Notes under the pieces: generated by a model
The model's input: only the letters and a program-made list of their open reading frames with translations
Database searches by the model: none
Told to the model about the DNA's origin: nothing
Assembly: GCF_900167945.1 (NCBI RefSeq)
Contig: NZ_FUZA01000017.1
Coordinates: 1-32,249, forward strand
DNA: 32,249 nucleotides
Reading direction: 5' to 3'
DNA from: Dyadobacter psychrophilus
GTDB taxonomy: Bacteria; Bacteroidota; Bacteroidia; Cytophagales; Spirosomataceae
Program-made: the position numbers and the translations under genes
Shown: one piece after another, positions 15,258 to 22,853 of the stretch
Position numbering within the stretch: position 1 is the first letter of the stretch
Layout of the letters: every line of letters begins with the position of its first letter

Positions 15258-15992
15258 TCAATATAGGTTCCACCCCATAATGTTCAGTTCCAAAACAAGT
15301 CCCATAGGTTTAGGTGTATTGAGGTTTGGTATTTGCCAACCAGCACATATTTGCACTTTTTTACCTACATTATACATTCCTCCAATTACAGCAACAGCAG
15401 CATCATTACTTCCGCTTACCCAGTCACCCATTAAATACCACTTTTTTGAGAGTTTGATTTCATAGCCGACCATTGCCCCAAAGGTGTTTCCTTGCCCAAC
15501 AAACATTTGATTGGTATGGTAAATCCCACCAACAATTCTACTTTTATTTTGCATGAAATGATAGATTCCGATACCATAGTTATAGTAATTTAATTCTTTC
15601 TTCTGTATTTTACTGCTTAAGTTATAGCCTATTTGTGTGCCAAAATTGATATCAAAATATTCATTAATAGCAAATTGTTTTTGAATAGTTCCCATCAAAA
15701 CGGGATACAATGAACCTTTTTGTGAGTTGTCATTGTGTAATAACCGCCATTCTGGGTTAAAGTAAATTCCTTTTCCCACCAAGTTCACCCCTACATCCCA
15801 GCCCTTGCCAAGTCCATATACAAAATGAGCCTTAGACTCTAACTTATCCGAATAGATATTAAGTTGATGTTGATAGAAAACCTTTTTATCGATTGTTATA
15901 TCTCCTGATGGTATATTGAATAAATTCTGTTGTCCGAATGAAGCTTTGGAAATAACAAGGAATAAAATTAATGTCTTATTTAAGTAATTCAT
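15258..15992 (-). CDS. Probable outer-membrane beta-barrel protein
   Basis: The 244-residue protein has a signal peptide (MNYLNKTLILFLVISKASFG, then QQN). The mature part alternates polar and aromatic residues in short strands (HFVYGLGKGWDVGVNLVGKG, WYLMGDWVSGSNDAAVAVIG) and ends on an aromatic residue (ELNIMGWNLY), as outer-membrane barrels do. I do not recognise a specific family. It resembles uncharacterised Bacteroidota transporter- or porin-like proteins. It is a single gene about 260 bp upstream of the Fic gene on the same strand. A short CGCC-AAA-GGCG hairpin at 15233-15243 just past its stop might aid termination. Confidence 0.7.
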   Translation of the reverse strand: MNYLNKTLILFLVISKASFGQQNLFNIPSGDITIDKKVFYQHQLNIYSDKLESKAHFVYGLGKGWDVGVNLVGKGIYFNPEWRLLHNDNSQKGSLYPVLMGTIQKQFAINEYFDINFGTQIGYNLSSKIQKKELNYYNYGIGIYHFMQNKSRIVGGIYHTNQMFVGQGNTFGAMVGYEIKLSKKWYLMGDWVSGSNDAAVAVIGGMYNVGKKVQICAGWQIPNLNTPKPMGLVLELNIMGWNLY

Positions 15993-16414
15993 AAAGTTTT
16001 ATTTCTTGTTAAGTATTTTTGTTTAGTCGTACCCTTGTCAATAGTTAGGATTGTACCGGTCGTTTCAGGGCTTTGCGATGATGGAACATCCATCGATCAT
16101 CGGACCACCCAACAACAAATACTTTTTTTGATAAACAAATGAACAATACCGCTAGTTGTACTTGATAATCTGTCAAAGCTCAAACTTAGGATACCATAGG
16201 TAGCGATGCACAAAGCAACTCGTTGAATATTACCAAAAGATTCCCAGTCGAACTTATACGAAAATTCCGGAGTCAAGGACATTATAGGTAGTGGTTAAAT
16301 TGAGGATGGGCATCGGACCGTGATTGAGAAGAGAATGAAACGTAATAGACAAGGACGGATTATTTAGGCCTGTTAATTAGGTTTATCTTGTATCCTAAAT
16401 TCAATTTTCACGAG
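15993..16414. other. Intergenic region without a convincing gene
   Basis: A 61-codon minus-strand frame (16097-16282) does not resemble any protein I know and has no ribosome signal. In another frame a 20-codon stretch with PILNLTTTYNVLDSG (around 16250-16315) looks faintly protein-like, so a decayed gene is possible. GATGG-AACAT-CCATC near 16080-16095 forms a small hairpin. Nothing else stands out. Confidence 0.35.
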
Positions 16415-16612
16415 TTAAATTTTTTGGCTTTCATTTGTTTCAATTTTGATTTCATTTTGGGTTAACATTTGACCGGATGCATAAGCTCCAATTATTACTC
16501 CGAAAGACGCGAGTAATTGGCTTTCAACAAAATTCTTAGTTGTGAAAGCCATTGTTATAATAGCCGTCATTAGCGTTAGGATCAAAGTAGCTTTTATCAT
16601 ATCTGAATTCAT
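16415..16612 (-). CDS. Small membrane protein, 65 aa
   Basis: The product has two hydrophobic segments (about 6-24 ATLILTLMTAIITMAF, and 32-48 LLASFGVIIGAYASG) and a charged C-terminal tail (QNEIKIETNESQKI), which suggests a two-helix inner-membrane protein. It starts at ATG 16610-16612. The family is unknown. It stands alone in an AT-rich stretch between the Fic/LRR block and the small-protein pair. Such short proteins are often missed. The regular hydrophobic pattern and charged ends support it, but the evidence is limited. Confidence 0.5.
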   Translation of the reverse strand: MNSDMIKATLILTLMTAIITMAFTTKNFVESQLLASFGVIIGAYASGQMLTQNEIKIETNESQKI

Positions 16613-16779
16613 TCCAATTTTTGATTTGGGTGTTAAAACTATTCTACGCCAATAGCTGCTCTATAATCGATAGTTGTTCAATTGTTATTTCTATTGCAAC
16701 CTGCTAATCTCACTCGGCTATCATTTTTCTGAAAGTAAGGTGTAGTGTACCTATTAAGGCTTTTACTATTCTAACGACG

Positions 16780-17058
16780 CTAGGGCAGTAACCGAATTCG
16801 TATAATGGAGTCCACGGATATCTTACACCCCAAAGATTTTGCCAATGACAGATTATCCTGGATCTCTAACCTGGCCTTTGACAATGCCGTGATTTGTCGT
16901 TCGCTTACACAATCACTGACACCAAAGCGTTCCTGCGCGCTGAAGCTTCTTAGTGTGTGGAAGTTAATATTGTTTGTAATCAGGCTTAATAAGATGTCCC
17001 GGGCATCTTCTGCTTCGAAGATACCGGACATCAATGTGATATTGTCTGTAATTTCCAT
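16780..17058 (-). CDS. Small conserved-looking protein, 92 aa
   Basis: The sequence has an ordinary soluble-protein composition. It starts MEITDNITLMSGIFEAEDAR, has a helix DILLSLITNNINFHTLRSF, a basic/acidic middle (SERQITALSKARLEIQDNLS), and ends in short strands (CKISVDSIIRIRLLP). Hypothetical proteins of similar size and opening pattern (a strand, then GxFxAxDAxDIL) occur in other Bacteroidota in my recollection, and the 80-aa gene upstream opens in the same way (IKGEFQVDDAIELV). The two may be distant relatives. There is no catalytic motif. ATG 17056-17058 is the start. Confidence 0.65.
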   Translation of the reverse strand: MEITDNITLMSGIFEAEDARDILLSLITNNINFHTLRSFSAQERFGVSDCVSERQITALSKARLEIQDNLSLAKSLGCKISVDSIIRIRLLP

Positions 17059-17361
17059 AAGGCTTGCACTATTTGCTTATTGAGAGATAGTCAATTTCCC
17101 TGCCGCAGTTAAAAACTTTGCAGCGGACACAAAATTTTATGTCCGCTGCTGTATACATAAGGACAGGATGCTTTGAAAAATATAAAATTTTCTATTTTGG
17201 CATGTTCTGGGCAGCTACCGGATCTTACAGTGTTTGCCTGACCAAAATCTATCACCACATTTGCATTACACTGTTTTTTACATCGGTAATGACGTAGCTC
17301 TAAAAGATGATTCAAGGGTGGTGACCCGTATCATTTCTATAAATCAGGCAATCCTTGCGGA
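17059..17361. other. Intergenic region between the two small proteins
   Basis: It contains the strong hairpin listed at 17120-17149 and otherwise no supported gene. A cysteine-rich 68-codon minus-strand frame at 17109-17315 runs through the hairpin and is unlikely to be real. Confidence 0.5.
17120..17149 (-). terminator. Intrinsic terminator hairpin
   Basis: Perfect 10-bp arms GCAGCGGACA (17120-17129) and TGTCCGCTGC (17140-17149) flank a loop that is itself nearly self-complementary (AAAATTTT). On the minus strand the stem is followed by AAAGTTTTTAA, so it probably ends the transcript of the 80-aa gene, about 210 bases after its stop. A regulatory role in front of the 92-aa gene is an alternative. 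Confidence 0.65.
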
Positions 17362-17604
17362 TCATCCAGCATTTATATGCGATATAATTGCGATTTTATC
17401 CCCACCCTGTTGCATGTACTCCTTCATTTCGGAAAGCTCCCGCTGAAGATTTTTTATCTTTCCTTCACGGCTTTTAATATCTTCTTCGTTCATCTGGGAA
17501 TGAATTTTACGTTCATGGTATTTGATTTTTATCTGGACCATTGTAGTAACCAGCTCAATGGCATCATCAACCTGAAACTCACCCTTTATTAATTGGATTG
17601 TCAT
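17362..17604 (-). CDS. Small coiled-coil protein, 80 aa
   Basis: The product begins with a beta-strand-like MTIQLIKGEFQVDDAIELVT. It continues as a long charged helix, IKIKYHERKIHSQMNEEDIK then REGKIKNLQRELSEMKEYM, with heptad spacing of a short coiled coil. I recall similar short proteins (KIKYHE.KI, NEEDIKxREAKIKxLQ) as conserved hypotheticals in Pedobacter-like and other Bacteroidota genomes; no function is known to me. ATG 17602-17604 is the start. It lies 53 bases downstream of the isocitrate dehydrogenase stop on the same strand and may share its transcript. Confidence 0.75.
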   Translation of the reverse strand: MTIQLIKGEFQVDDAIELVTTMVQIKIKYHERKIHSQMNEEDIKSREGKIKNLQRELSEMKEYMQQGGDKIAIISHINAG

Positions 17605-17657
17605 TTTTCGTTGGCTGTTATGTTCCTGAATATATATTTACCATTAGGATTGACACG

Positions 17658-19118
17658 TTATTGGCCTTGACCCATTGAAAACCCGTCCTTGCCATCGAAC
17701 ATATAAAGGTTCTCTGTCTTGATAGTGTCTACGTTTTCTGATATAGACCTGGTAAGAAGGCGAGCTATAACTTCCTTATCTGTCAGCTTGCCATACTTTG
17801 CCTTGAAACGGCACCGCCAGTGGTCGGTCAAAAAAGTTTCCTCAAATCCATTGGGCCAAACTTTAATCCCCCTGTTCGTAATCATTGCAAGCTCAATACC
17901 GTCCACCTCTATACGTTTCATGGTAATCGCCAGCTCATCCGGGTCTTTGCCAACCCAGTCAACAAATAGATCAACTCCGACAAGCTCCTTGACTGCCCTG
18001 GCCTGGCGCTGATATTTTGGAAGTACCAGCGCTGAATTCCCGCTAAAAGATACCTCCTTCAAAGCGCGCGGTTTCTTCCCAAGATTTTCTATAACTGCCA
18101 AAGCAAATTCTTTCGTGCCCACTTTCAATCTGCTGGTCTGATCTCTAAATATATCATAGGTATGCGTTCCATCCTCTATGGTTTTGAGCCAGGCGTTGTG
18201 TACTCGTTCAGCTACTTTAGTTTGCCCGATGTGGTTTAACATCATTACAGCACCTTGCAGTAAACCTGATGGATTAGCCAGGTTTTGGCCCGCCCTTCTC
18301 GGCGCCGAGCCGTGGATAGCTTCAAACATGGCACATTCTTCCCCAATATTGGCTGAACCCGCTAAACCAACGGACCCTGCTATTTGAGCAGCCACATCAC
18401 TTAGCACATCACCATACAGGTTGGGCATTACCAGTACATCGAAGAGCTCCGGGGTATCAGCCAGTTTTGCCGCGCCAATATCGATGATCCAGTGCTCATT
18501 CTCTATATCCGGATATTGCTTTGATATTTCATCGAAGACGCTATGAAACAAGCCATCAGTTTGTTTCATAATGTTATCTTTGGTGAAACAGGTAACCTTT
18601 TTTCTGCCTTGCTGCTTGGCATATTCGAAAGCATACCGAACAATTTTTTCACAGCCCGGCCGGCTAATTAATTTCAGGCATTGAACGACTTCGTCTGTCT
18701 GACGGTGTTCTATCCCGGCATATAAATCTTCCTCGTTTTCCCTGATGATAACAATGTCCATATCTGGATGCTTGGTATTGACAAAGGGATGAAGGCTCAT
18801 GCAGGGCCGCACATTGGCGTAAAGCCCTAAAAACTTGCGGGTCGTTACGTTCAAACTTTTGTAACCGCCACCTTGCGGGGTGGTGATAGGCGCTTTTAGA
18901 AAAATCTTATTGCGGCGAATCGTATCCCAGGATTCTGGTGCTATACCAGCGGTGTTTCCTGCAAGATAAACTGTTTCACCAACTTTAATTTCTTCAATGT
19001 CAATCTTTGCACCCGCAGATAAAATAATCTTCAAAGTAGCATCCATGATTTCAGGGCCAATCCCATCGCCCTTGGCAATTGTAATTTTTGTCATATGATC
19101 TTGAACGGTTTGTGGCAT
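17658..19118 (-). CDS. icd: Isocitrate dehydrogenase (NADP-type, long form)
   Basis: The 486-residue enzyme oxidises isocitrate to 2-oxoglutarate in the TCA cycle. It opens TKITIAKGDGIGPEIMDATL. The substrate-binding region is TTRKFLGLYANVRPC with IIRENEEDLYAGIEHRQT. It carries the IDH/IPMDH signature NLYGDVLSDVAAQIAG and the cofactor loop IHGSAPRRAGQNLANP. The roughly 145-residue C-terminal extension after the catalytic core fits the Thermus/Rickettsia-like long IDH subgroup; the cofactor is inferred. The ATG at 19116-19118 is listed. The family start more often corresponds to the ATG at 19092-19094 (MTKIT). It is divergent from a LysR gene with only 66 bp between start codons, so LysR control is likely. 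Confidence 0.92.
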   Translation of the reverse strand: MPQTVQDHMTKITIAKGDGIGPEIMDATLKIILSAGAKIDIEEIKVGETVYLAGNTAGIAPESWDTIRRNKIFLKAPITTPQGGGYKSLNVTTRKFLGLYANVRPCMSLHPFVNTKHPDMDIVIIRENEEDLYAGIEHRQTDEVVQCLKLISRPGCEKIVRYAFEYAKQQGRKKVTCFTKDNIMKQTDGLFHSVFDEISKQYPDIENEHWIIDIGAAKLADTPELFDVLVMPNLYGDVLSDVAAQIAGSVGLAGSANIGEECAMFEAIHGSAPRRAGQNLANPSGLLQGAVMMLNHIGQTKVAERVHNAWLKTIEDGTHTYDIFRDQTSRLKVGTKEFALAVIENLGKKPRALKEVSFSGNSALVLPKYQRQARAVKELVGVDLFVDWVGKDPDELAITMKRIEVDGIELAMITNRGIKVWPNGFEETFLTDHWRCRFKAKYGKLTDKEVIARLLTRSISENVDTIKTENLYMFDGKDGFSMGQGQ

Positions 19119-19184
19119 CAAAAATAAGCGCTCTAAAACATATATTTTTATTTATATTTACAATACTATCCATAAAAAAAAATT
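19119..19184. promoter_or_regulatory. Shared icd/lysR control region
   Basis: This 66-bp, almost pure A/T region lies between divergent icd and lysR. It must hold both promoters and, by the usual LysR arrangement, the regulator's binding site. ATATATTTTTATTTATAT (from about 19140) is near-symmetrical and contains T-N11-A patterns, but in such AT-rich DNA these are not specific. Confidence 0.4.
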
Positions 19185-20108
19185 ATGAATTATACATTGA
19201 ATCAGCTACGGATATTTTCAGCGGTTGTTAAAACTGAAAGTATTACGAAAGCTTCCGAGGAATTGCACTTATCCCAGCCCGCTGTTTCTATCCAGCTAAA
19301 AAATTTTCAATCACAATTTGACGTCCCCTTAACCGAAGTTGTTGGAAGGAAGATCTACATTACCGACTTCGGTCATGAGATTGCCGTGGCAGCAGAAAAT
19401 ATCCTGAACCAGGTATATGCAATCAATTATAAGACTTTGGCTTACAAAGGACAATTGATTGGTAGACTGAAGATCTCAGTAGTTTCTACCGGCAAATATG
19501 TCATGCCATTTTTTCTATCCGATTTTTTGCAGCAGCACCCAGGTATTGAGCTGCTGATGGATGTTACCAATAAAAACAAGGTAATAGAAAGCCTTGAAAA
19601 CAATGATGTTGACTTTGCCCTTGTCTCCATCCTGCCATCGGCAATCAATATTGAATGCCTGGATCTTTTGCCCAATAGACTGTTTCTGGTTGGAAAAGCC
19701 AATCAGCAGTGTAAGCATTCAAATGATGTGAACGAGGTGTTCAAAGATCTTCCTCTCATCTTTAGGGAAAAAGGCTCTGGAACGCGTCAGGTCATGGAGG
19801 TCTTCATTGCCGAACATAAAATTTCTGCATTAAAAAAAATGGAACTTACTTCTAATGAGGCTGTTAAACAGGCAATCTTGGCTGGATTAGGATATTCAAT
19901 TATGCCCTTGATAGGAATTAGAAACGAACTGCTTAATAACGAATTAAGAATAGTAATGGTTAAAGGGCTGCCCATAAACACGATGTGGAGCTTGATCTGG
20001 TTGAAGGGTAAGAAACATTCCAATGCATCTTCCTCATTTTTAGAGCAAGTTAACCGGCATAAATCCACCATTATCCAAAATAATTTCAAATGGTGCGAGA
20101 CATTTTAG
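19185..20108 (+). CDS. LysR-family transcriptional regulator
   Basis: The 307-residue protein has an N-terminal winged HTH (about 1-60: LNQLRIFSAVVKTESITKAS, LSQPAVSIQLKNFQ) and a periplasmic-binding-like effector domain (about 90-300) with LKISVVSTGKYVMPFFLSDF and the RbcR/CysB-like loop FREKGSGTRQVMEVF. It resembles the CbbR/RbcR branch, which senses small metabolites. It lies divergent from isocitrate dehydrogenase, so it probably controls that gene in response to a carbon or TCA-cycle signal. A decayed copy of part of this gene lies at 13269-13487. ATG 19185 is the only sensible start. Confidence 0.92.
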   Translation: MNYTLNQLRIFSAVVKTESITKASEELHLSQPAVSIQLKNFQSQFDVPLTEVVGRKIYITDFGHEIAVAAENILNQVYAINYKTLAYKGQLIGRLKISVVSTGKYVMPFFLSDFLQQHPGIELLMDVTNKNKVIESLENNDVDFALVSILPSAINIECLDLLPNRLFLVGKANQQCKHSNDVNEVFKDLPLIFREKGSGTRQVMEVFIAEHKISALKKMELTSNEAVKQAILAGLGYSIMPLIGIRNELLNNELRIVMVKGLPINTMWSLIWLKGKKHSNASSSFLEQVNRHKSTIIQNNFKWCETF

Positions 20109-20270
20109 AATATCCTGATTGAAATATAGTTACCTGAACATGAATTAGTTTACGCCTTACATTGTAACATAATTCCTCCATAAGTGTATTTAGGGTTTTT
20201 ATGAGTAAGTGAAGATAATGCTGCCCACACGTAGGTCAGTTCGAGAAAAAAAAATGTTCTTATAGAAGAT

Positions 20271-20291
20271 CTGGCGATTCAAACTCGCCAG
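20271..20291 (-). terminator. Intrinsic terminator of the ior/aldo-keto operon
   Basis: CTGGCGA (20271-20277) pairs perfectly with TCGCCAG (20285-20291) around TTCAAAC. On the minus strand a run of nine T follows after about 18 bases. It lies 21 bases past the stop of the small lipoprotein gene, the last minus-strand gene of this unit. It may also stop lysR transcription coming from the other side. Confidence 0.65.
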
Positions 20292-20312
20292 TTGGCAATA
20301 GTTAAAAGTACA

Positions 20313-20492
20313 TTACCATTTTACGGCAGGTGAATACGTAGCATTGGGCGGATTAGTCTCAACCGCAGATGAATCTGCCGCTTGCTCTGTATCCGGACCG
20401 GTGGGAACAGAAGGCTCAGGCGTATTGTCAGATTTCTGCTTGCATGAAATGAAAACAAGCATCGCCAGGCATATTGACAGGATATAGTTCAT
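20313..20492 (-). CDS. Small lipoprotein, 59 aa
   Basis: ATG 20490-20492 is chosen because it gives a clean lipoprotein signal, MNYILSICLAMLVFISC, with lipobox FISC and the modified Cys at residue 17. The listed frame upstream to 20534 has no signal character. The mature part is only about 43 residues, disordered and Pro/Ser/Thr/Glu-rich (TPEPSVPTGPDTEQ), ending ATYSPAVKW. It is a short surface or periplasmic lipoprotein of unknown role, last in the ior/AKR unit. Confidence 0.7.
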   Translation of the reverse strand: MNYILSICLAMLVFISCKQKSDNTPEPSVPTGPDTEQAADSSAVETNPPNATYSPAVKW

Positions 20493-20558
20493 ATTGCTAT
20501 GTTTAATAGGAGATAGAAACGGCAAATTCAACATCTATGACAGACAGCGAGCTGCTGA

Positions 20559-21572
20559 CTATTTTCCAACCCGGTTCTGCAACGCTTCGGGATAACGCGC
20601 CCCTTCAATTTTAATTTCCGAAGCTGCACTTTCAATTTCAGCCCGGTCCTGCTCGCTAAGTTGAACAGCTGCCCCGCCCAAGTTCTCTTCCAATCTATGC
20701 AGCTTTGTTGTCCCCGGAATAGGCACAATCCAGGGCTTTTGCGCGAGCAACCAGGCCAATGCAATTTGCGCGGCGGTGGCAGGCATTCCTGTGGCAGGCA
20801 ATCCTGTTCCACCTTTTTGCTGCGCAATACGATTAAGCAAATCCACCATTACCTGGTTTGCTTTACGTGCTTCTGTGGTGAACCGGGGTACGATATTTCT
20901 GAAATCGTTTTTGTCAAAGGTTGTGTTCTCGTCGATCTTGCCGGTCAAAAACCCTTTGCCTAGCGGGCTGAATGGCACAAAGCCGATCCCGAGCTCTTCC
21001 AGCGTCGGCAAGATCTCATTCTCAGGCTCTCGAAACCAGAGTGAATATTCACTTTGAAGCGCGGCAACTGGCTGAACCGCATGCGCCCGGCGAATCGTCT
21101 GCGCGCCTGCTTCTGAAAGTCCGAAATGTTTGACTTTTCCAGCCTGGATCAACTCTTTTACTGCTCCGGCCACATCTTCAATTGGCACCTGTGGATCGAC
21201 CCGGTGTTGATATAGCAAATCGATGCGGTCTGTTCTAAGGCGTTTGAGTGACGCTTCAACAAATGCCCGTATACTTTCAGGCTTGCTGTTAAGCCCGCCT
21301 TTCGAGTCGCCACCTTCAAAGCCAAATTTTGTCGCAATCACTACTTGATCCCGAAAAGGTTCAAGTGCTTCGCCCAGCAGCTCTTCATTTGTAAATGGCC
21401 CGTAAGCTTCGGCAGTGTCAAAAAAAGTTACACCACGCTCGAATGCAGCCCTGATCAGTGCAATACCATCATTTTTATCTGTTGCCGGGCCGTAGCCGAA
21501 GCTTAGTCCCATACAACCCAGGCCAAGTGCCGACACTTCAAGCCCGCTTTTTCCTAATTGTCTTTTTTCCAT
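20559..21572 (-). CDS. Aldo/keto reductase
   Basis: The 337-residue (alpha/beta)8-barrel oxidoreductase uses NADPH to reduce aldehydes or ketones. The catalytic tetrad is intact: Asp52 and Tyr57 (FDTAEAYG), Lys82 (ATKFG) and His123 (YQHRVD). The cofactor end shows PIPGTTKLHRLEENLG. It resembles the YhdN/AKR11-13-type cytosolic reductases. A 15-bp tandem duplication gives an extra GLPAT-GMPAT stretch in the loop before AAQIALAWLL (see the repeat at 20776-20805). There is no signal peptide. It follows the cytochrome gene by 41 bp and is probably in the same transcript. Confidence 0.93.
   Translation of the reverse strand: MEKRQLGKSGLEVSALGLGCMGLSFGYGPATDKNDGIALIRAAFERGVTFFDTAEAYGPFTNEELLGEALEPFRDQVVIATKFGFEGGDSKGGLNSKPESIRAFVEASLKRLRTDRIDLLYQHRVDPQVPIEDVAGAVKELIQAGKVKHFGLSEAGAQTIRRAHAVQPVAALQSEYSLWFREPENEILPTLEELGIGFVPFSPLGKGFLTGKIDENTTFDKNDFRNIVPRFTTEARKANQVMVDLLNRIAQQKGGTGLPATGMPATAAQIALAWLLAQKPWIVPIPGTTKLHRLEENLGGAAVQLSEQDRAEIESAASEIKIEGARYPEALQNRVGK
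20776..20805. repeat. 15-bp tandem duplication inside the aldo/keto reductase gene
   Basis: GTGGCAGGCATTCCT (20776-20790) is followed directly by GTGGCAGGCAATCCT (20791-20805), with one mismatch. In the protein this gives two copies of a five-residue unit (GLPAT, GMPAT). The duplication keeps the frame and lies in a surface loop, so the enzyme may tolerate it. Confidence 0.85.
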
Positions 21573-21613
21573 TGTGTTCCTACTTTTTCGTTGATGATCC
21601 TGAATTGAAAGCC

Positions 21614-22255
21614 TTACTTCTTGGGGGCGTAAGCGCCGCTTTGAAGCCAGGTAATCCAGGCTTTTTTAAATTCGGCATGTGTTACCGGTGGCAATGTCCT
21701 TCCTTCTCCCGGATCCCAGCCTGCCAGCACAAGCCCATCATCGGCATGCTCGATCAGCTTTTTGATATCCTTGTTCCCATTTTGCTTTTTGTCAACCAGC
21801 TGTTTAGCCAGCTCATGCGCACTTTTTCCTTGAAAAACCATTTTCATGGCAGCAGGCGGCAAATGCCACTCAGGGTTGCCGGGCGGCATATGAAGGCCAG
21901 CTATGTTGGTTTCCTGATGGCAATTCGAACATTTCATGGCATAGACGCCCTTTCCATCCAAGCCACGTTTGGGTCCCATCGCATGCAAATGGCTGTCATC
22001 CCCTTGCAGCGGCACATCCCCAGCCGGATGGCAGTTCATACAGCGCGGGCTCATCAGCGTTTTATAAACAATCTCAAAAGCTTGTACGGATTCTACGCTA
22101 TCACGGTTAATGGTGCTGAATGTAATCTGTTTTACCGTCGCATCATTTCGGAATGCAGATGCCCCGACGGCGACGATAAAAATGAATATTGACAGCACGG
22201 TAGCGGCCTTTTTTGGAACAAATTGTTTTATTCCATTTTCTGGTTTTTGCTTCAT
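21614..22255 (-). CDS. Di-haem c-type cytochrome, isoquinoline-oxidoreductase-associated
   Basis: The product is 213 aa from ATG 22253-22255, where a membrane anchor or signal segment begins (about 16-35, KAATVLSIFIFIVAVGASAF). An upstream extension of the frame would cut into the iorA gene. Two haem-binding motifs are visible: CMNCH at 72-76 and CSNCH at 109-113, with downstream Met/His-rich stretches (HMPPGNPEWHLPP). Proteins of this kind are annotated next to isoquinoline 1-oxidoreductase-type enzymes and pass electrons from the molybdenum enzyme to the respiratory chain. The [2Fe-2S] gene ends 25 bp upstream. The molybdenum subunit expected between or beside them is absent. Confidence 0.8.
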   Translation of the reverse strand: MKQKPENGIKQFVPKKAATVLSIFIFIVAVGASAFRNDATVKQITFSTINRDSVESVQAFEIVYKTLMSPRCMNCHPAGDVPLQGDDSHLHAMGPKRGLDGKGVYAMKCSNCHQETNIAGLHMPPGNPEWHLPPAAMKMVFQGKSAHELAKQLVDKKQNGNKDIKKLIEHADDGLVLAGWDPGEGRTLPPVTHAEFKKAWITWLQSGAYAPKK

Positions 22256-22280
22256 AAGGTGAGTTTGAAAATGGATGTTG

Positions 22281-22760
22281 TTAACCCTTCGTACCTGTTT
22301 TTTTCTGCAACTCGGCAGCCGTGTGGATCGCCTCGCGAATCCGCAGGTAGGTGCCACAGCGGCAAATATTGCCCGACATCGCATCATCAATATCCTGGTC
22401 AGTTGGATTGGGCTTTTCGCGCAGCAGCACCGCAGCCGACATAATCTGCCCTGAATGACAATAACCGCATTGCGGCACGTCAAATTCCTGCCAGGCTTTC
22501 TGGACAGGGTGTGAATTTGTTTCAGACAACCCCTCGATCGTCACCACTTTTTTCCCAGCCGCACGGCTCACCTTGGTCACACAAGAGCGTACTGCTTCGC
22601 CATCTAAATGCACCACACAAGCCCCGCACTGCGCGACCCCACAACCATATTTAGTACCTTTTAGACCAGCCAGATCGCGGATCGCCCACAAGAGCGGCAT
22701 TTGTGGATCAGCTTCCAAAGGGTAATCCTTCTTGTTGATATTCAATGTGATTTTGGCCAT
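22281..22760 (-). CDS. iorA: [2Fe-2S] subunit of an isoquinoline 1-oxidoreductase-type enzyme
   Basis: The 159-residue protein has the two [2Fe-2S] clusters of xanthine-oxidase-family small subunits. The plant-ferredoxin part has Cys40, Cys45, Cys48 and Cys60 (YGCGVAQCGACVVHL). The helical part has Cys98, Cys101, Cys133 and Cys135 (PQCGYCHSGQ, NICRCGTY). It carries electrons from a molybdopterin subunit (IorB-like, about 700 aa) to a cytochrome. It is followed directly by the di-haem cytochrome gene. The molybdopterin subunit is not in this window. There is no Tat signal, as usual for this subunit. The symbol reflects family only. Confidence 0.85.
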   Translation of the reverse strand: MAKITLNINKKDYPLEADPQMPLLWAIRDLAGLKGTKYGCGVAQCGACVVHLDGEAVRSCVTKVSRAAGKKVVTIEGLSETNSHPVQKAWQEFDVPQCGYCHSGQIMSAAVLLREKPNPTDQDIDDAMSGNICRCGTYLRIREAIHTAAELQKKTGTKG

Positions 22761-22816
22761 GGTGAAAAGGTTTAATTGATGGTGAGATTAGGCTTATATT
22801 TTTAGAAAAAAAAGCA

Positions 22817-22831
22817 GTTACAGCTGGTAAC
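22817..22831 (-). terminator. Weak intrinsic terminator after the seven-gene operon
   Basis: On the minus strand GTTAC-CAGCT-GTAAC is followed by TGC and eight T. It lies 23 bases past the stop of the 22854 gene and before iorA. The stem is only 5 bp, so read-through into iorA is possible. It suggests that iorA and the genes after it form a separate transcript. Confidence 0.5.
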
Positions 22832-22853
22832 AACTACAATCCAAATATTTGAC

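Noticed and set aside
16097..16282. A 61-codon minus-strand frame in the intergenic region
   Set aside because: There is no ribosome signal, no similarity to known proteins and no conserved pattern. It is kept only as a possible decayed gene in the region note.
17109..17315. A 68-codon minus-strand frame through the 17120 hairpin
   Set aside because: Its composition is odd (many Cys and His scattered) and it reads straight through a strong terminator stem.
21458..22192. A 244-codon plus-strand frame opposite the cytochrome and aldo/keto reductase genes
   Set aside because: It lies antisense to two well-supported genes with complete haem and catalytic motifs, and its own sequence is Phe/Leu/Cys-rich without domain patterns.
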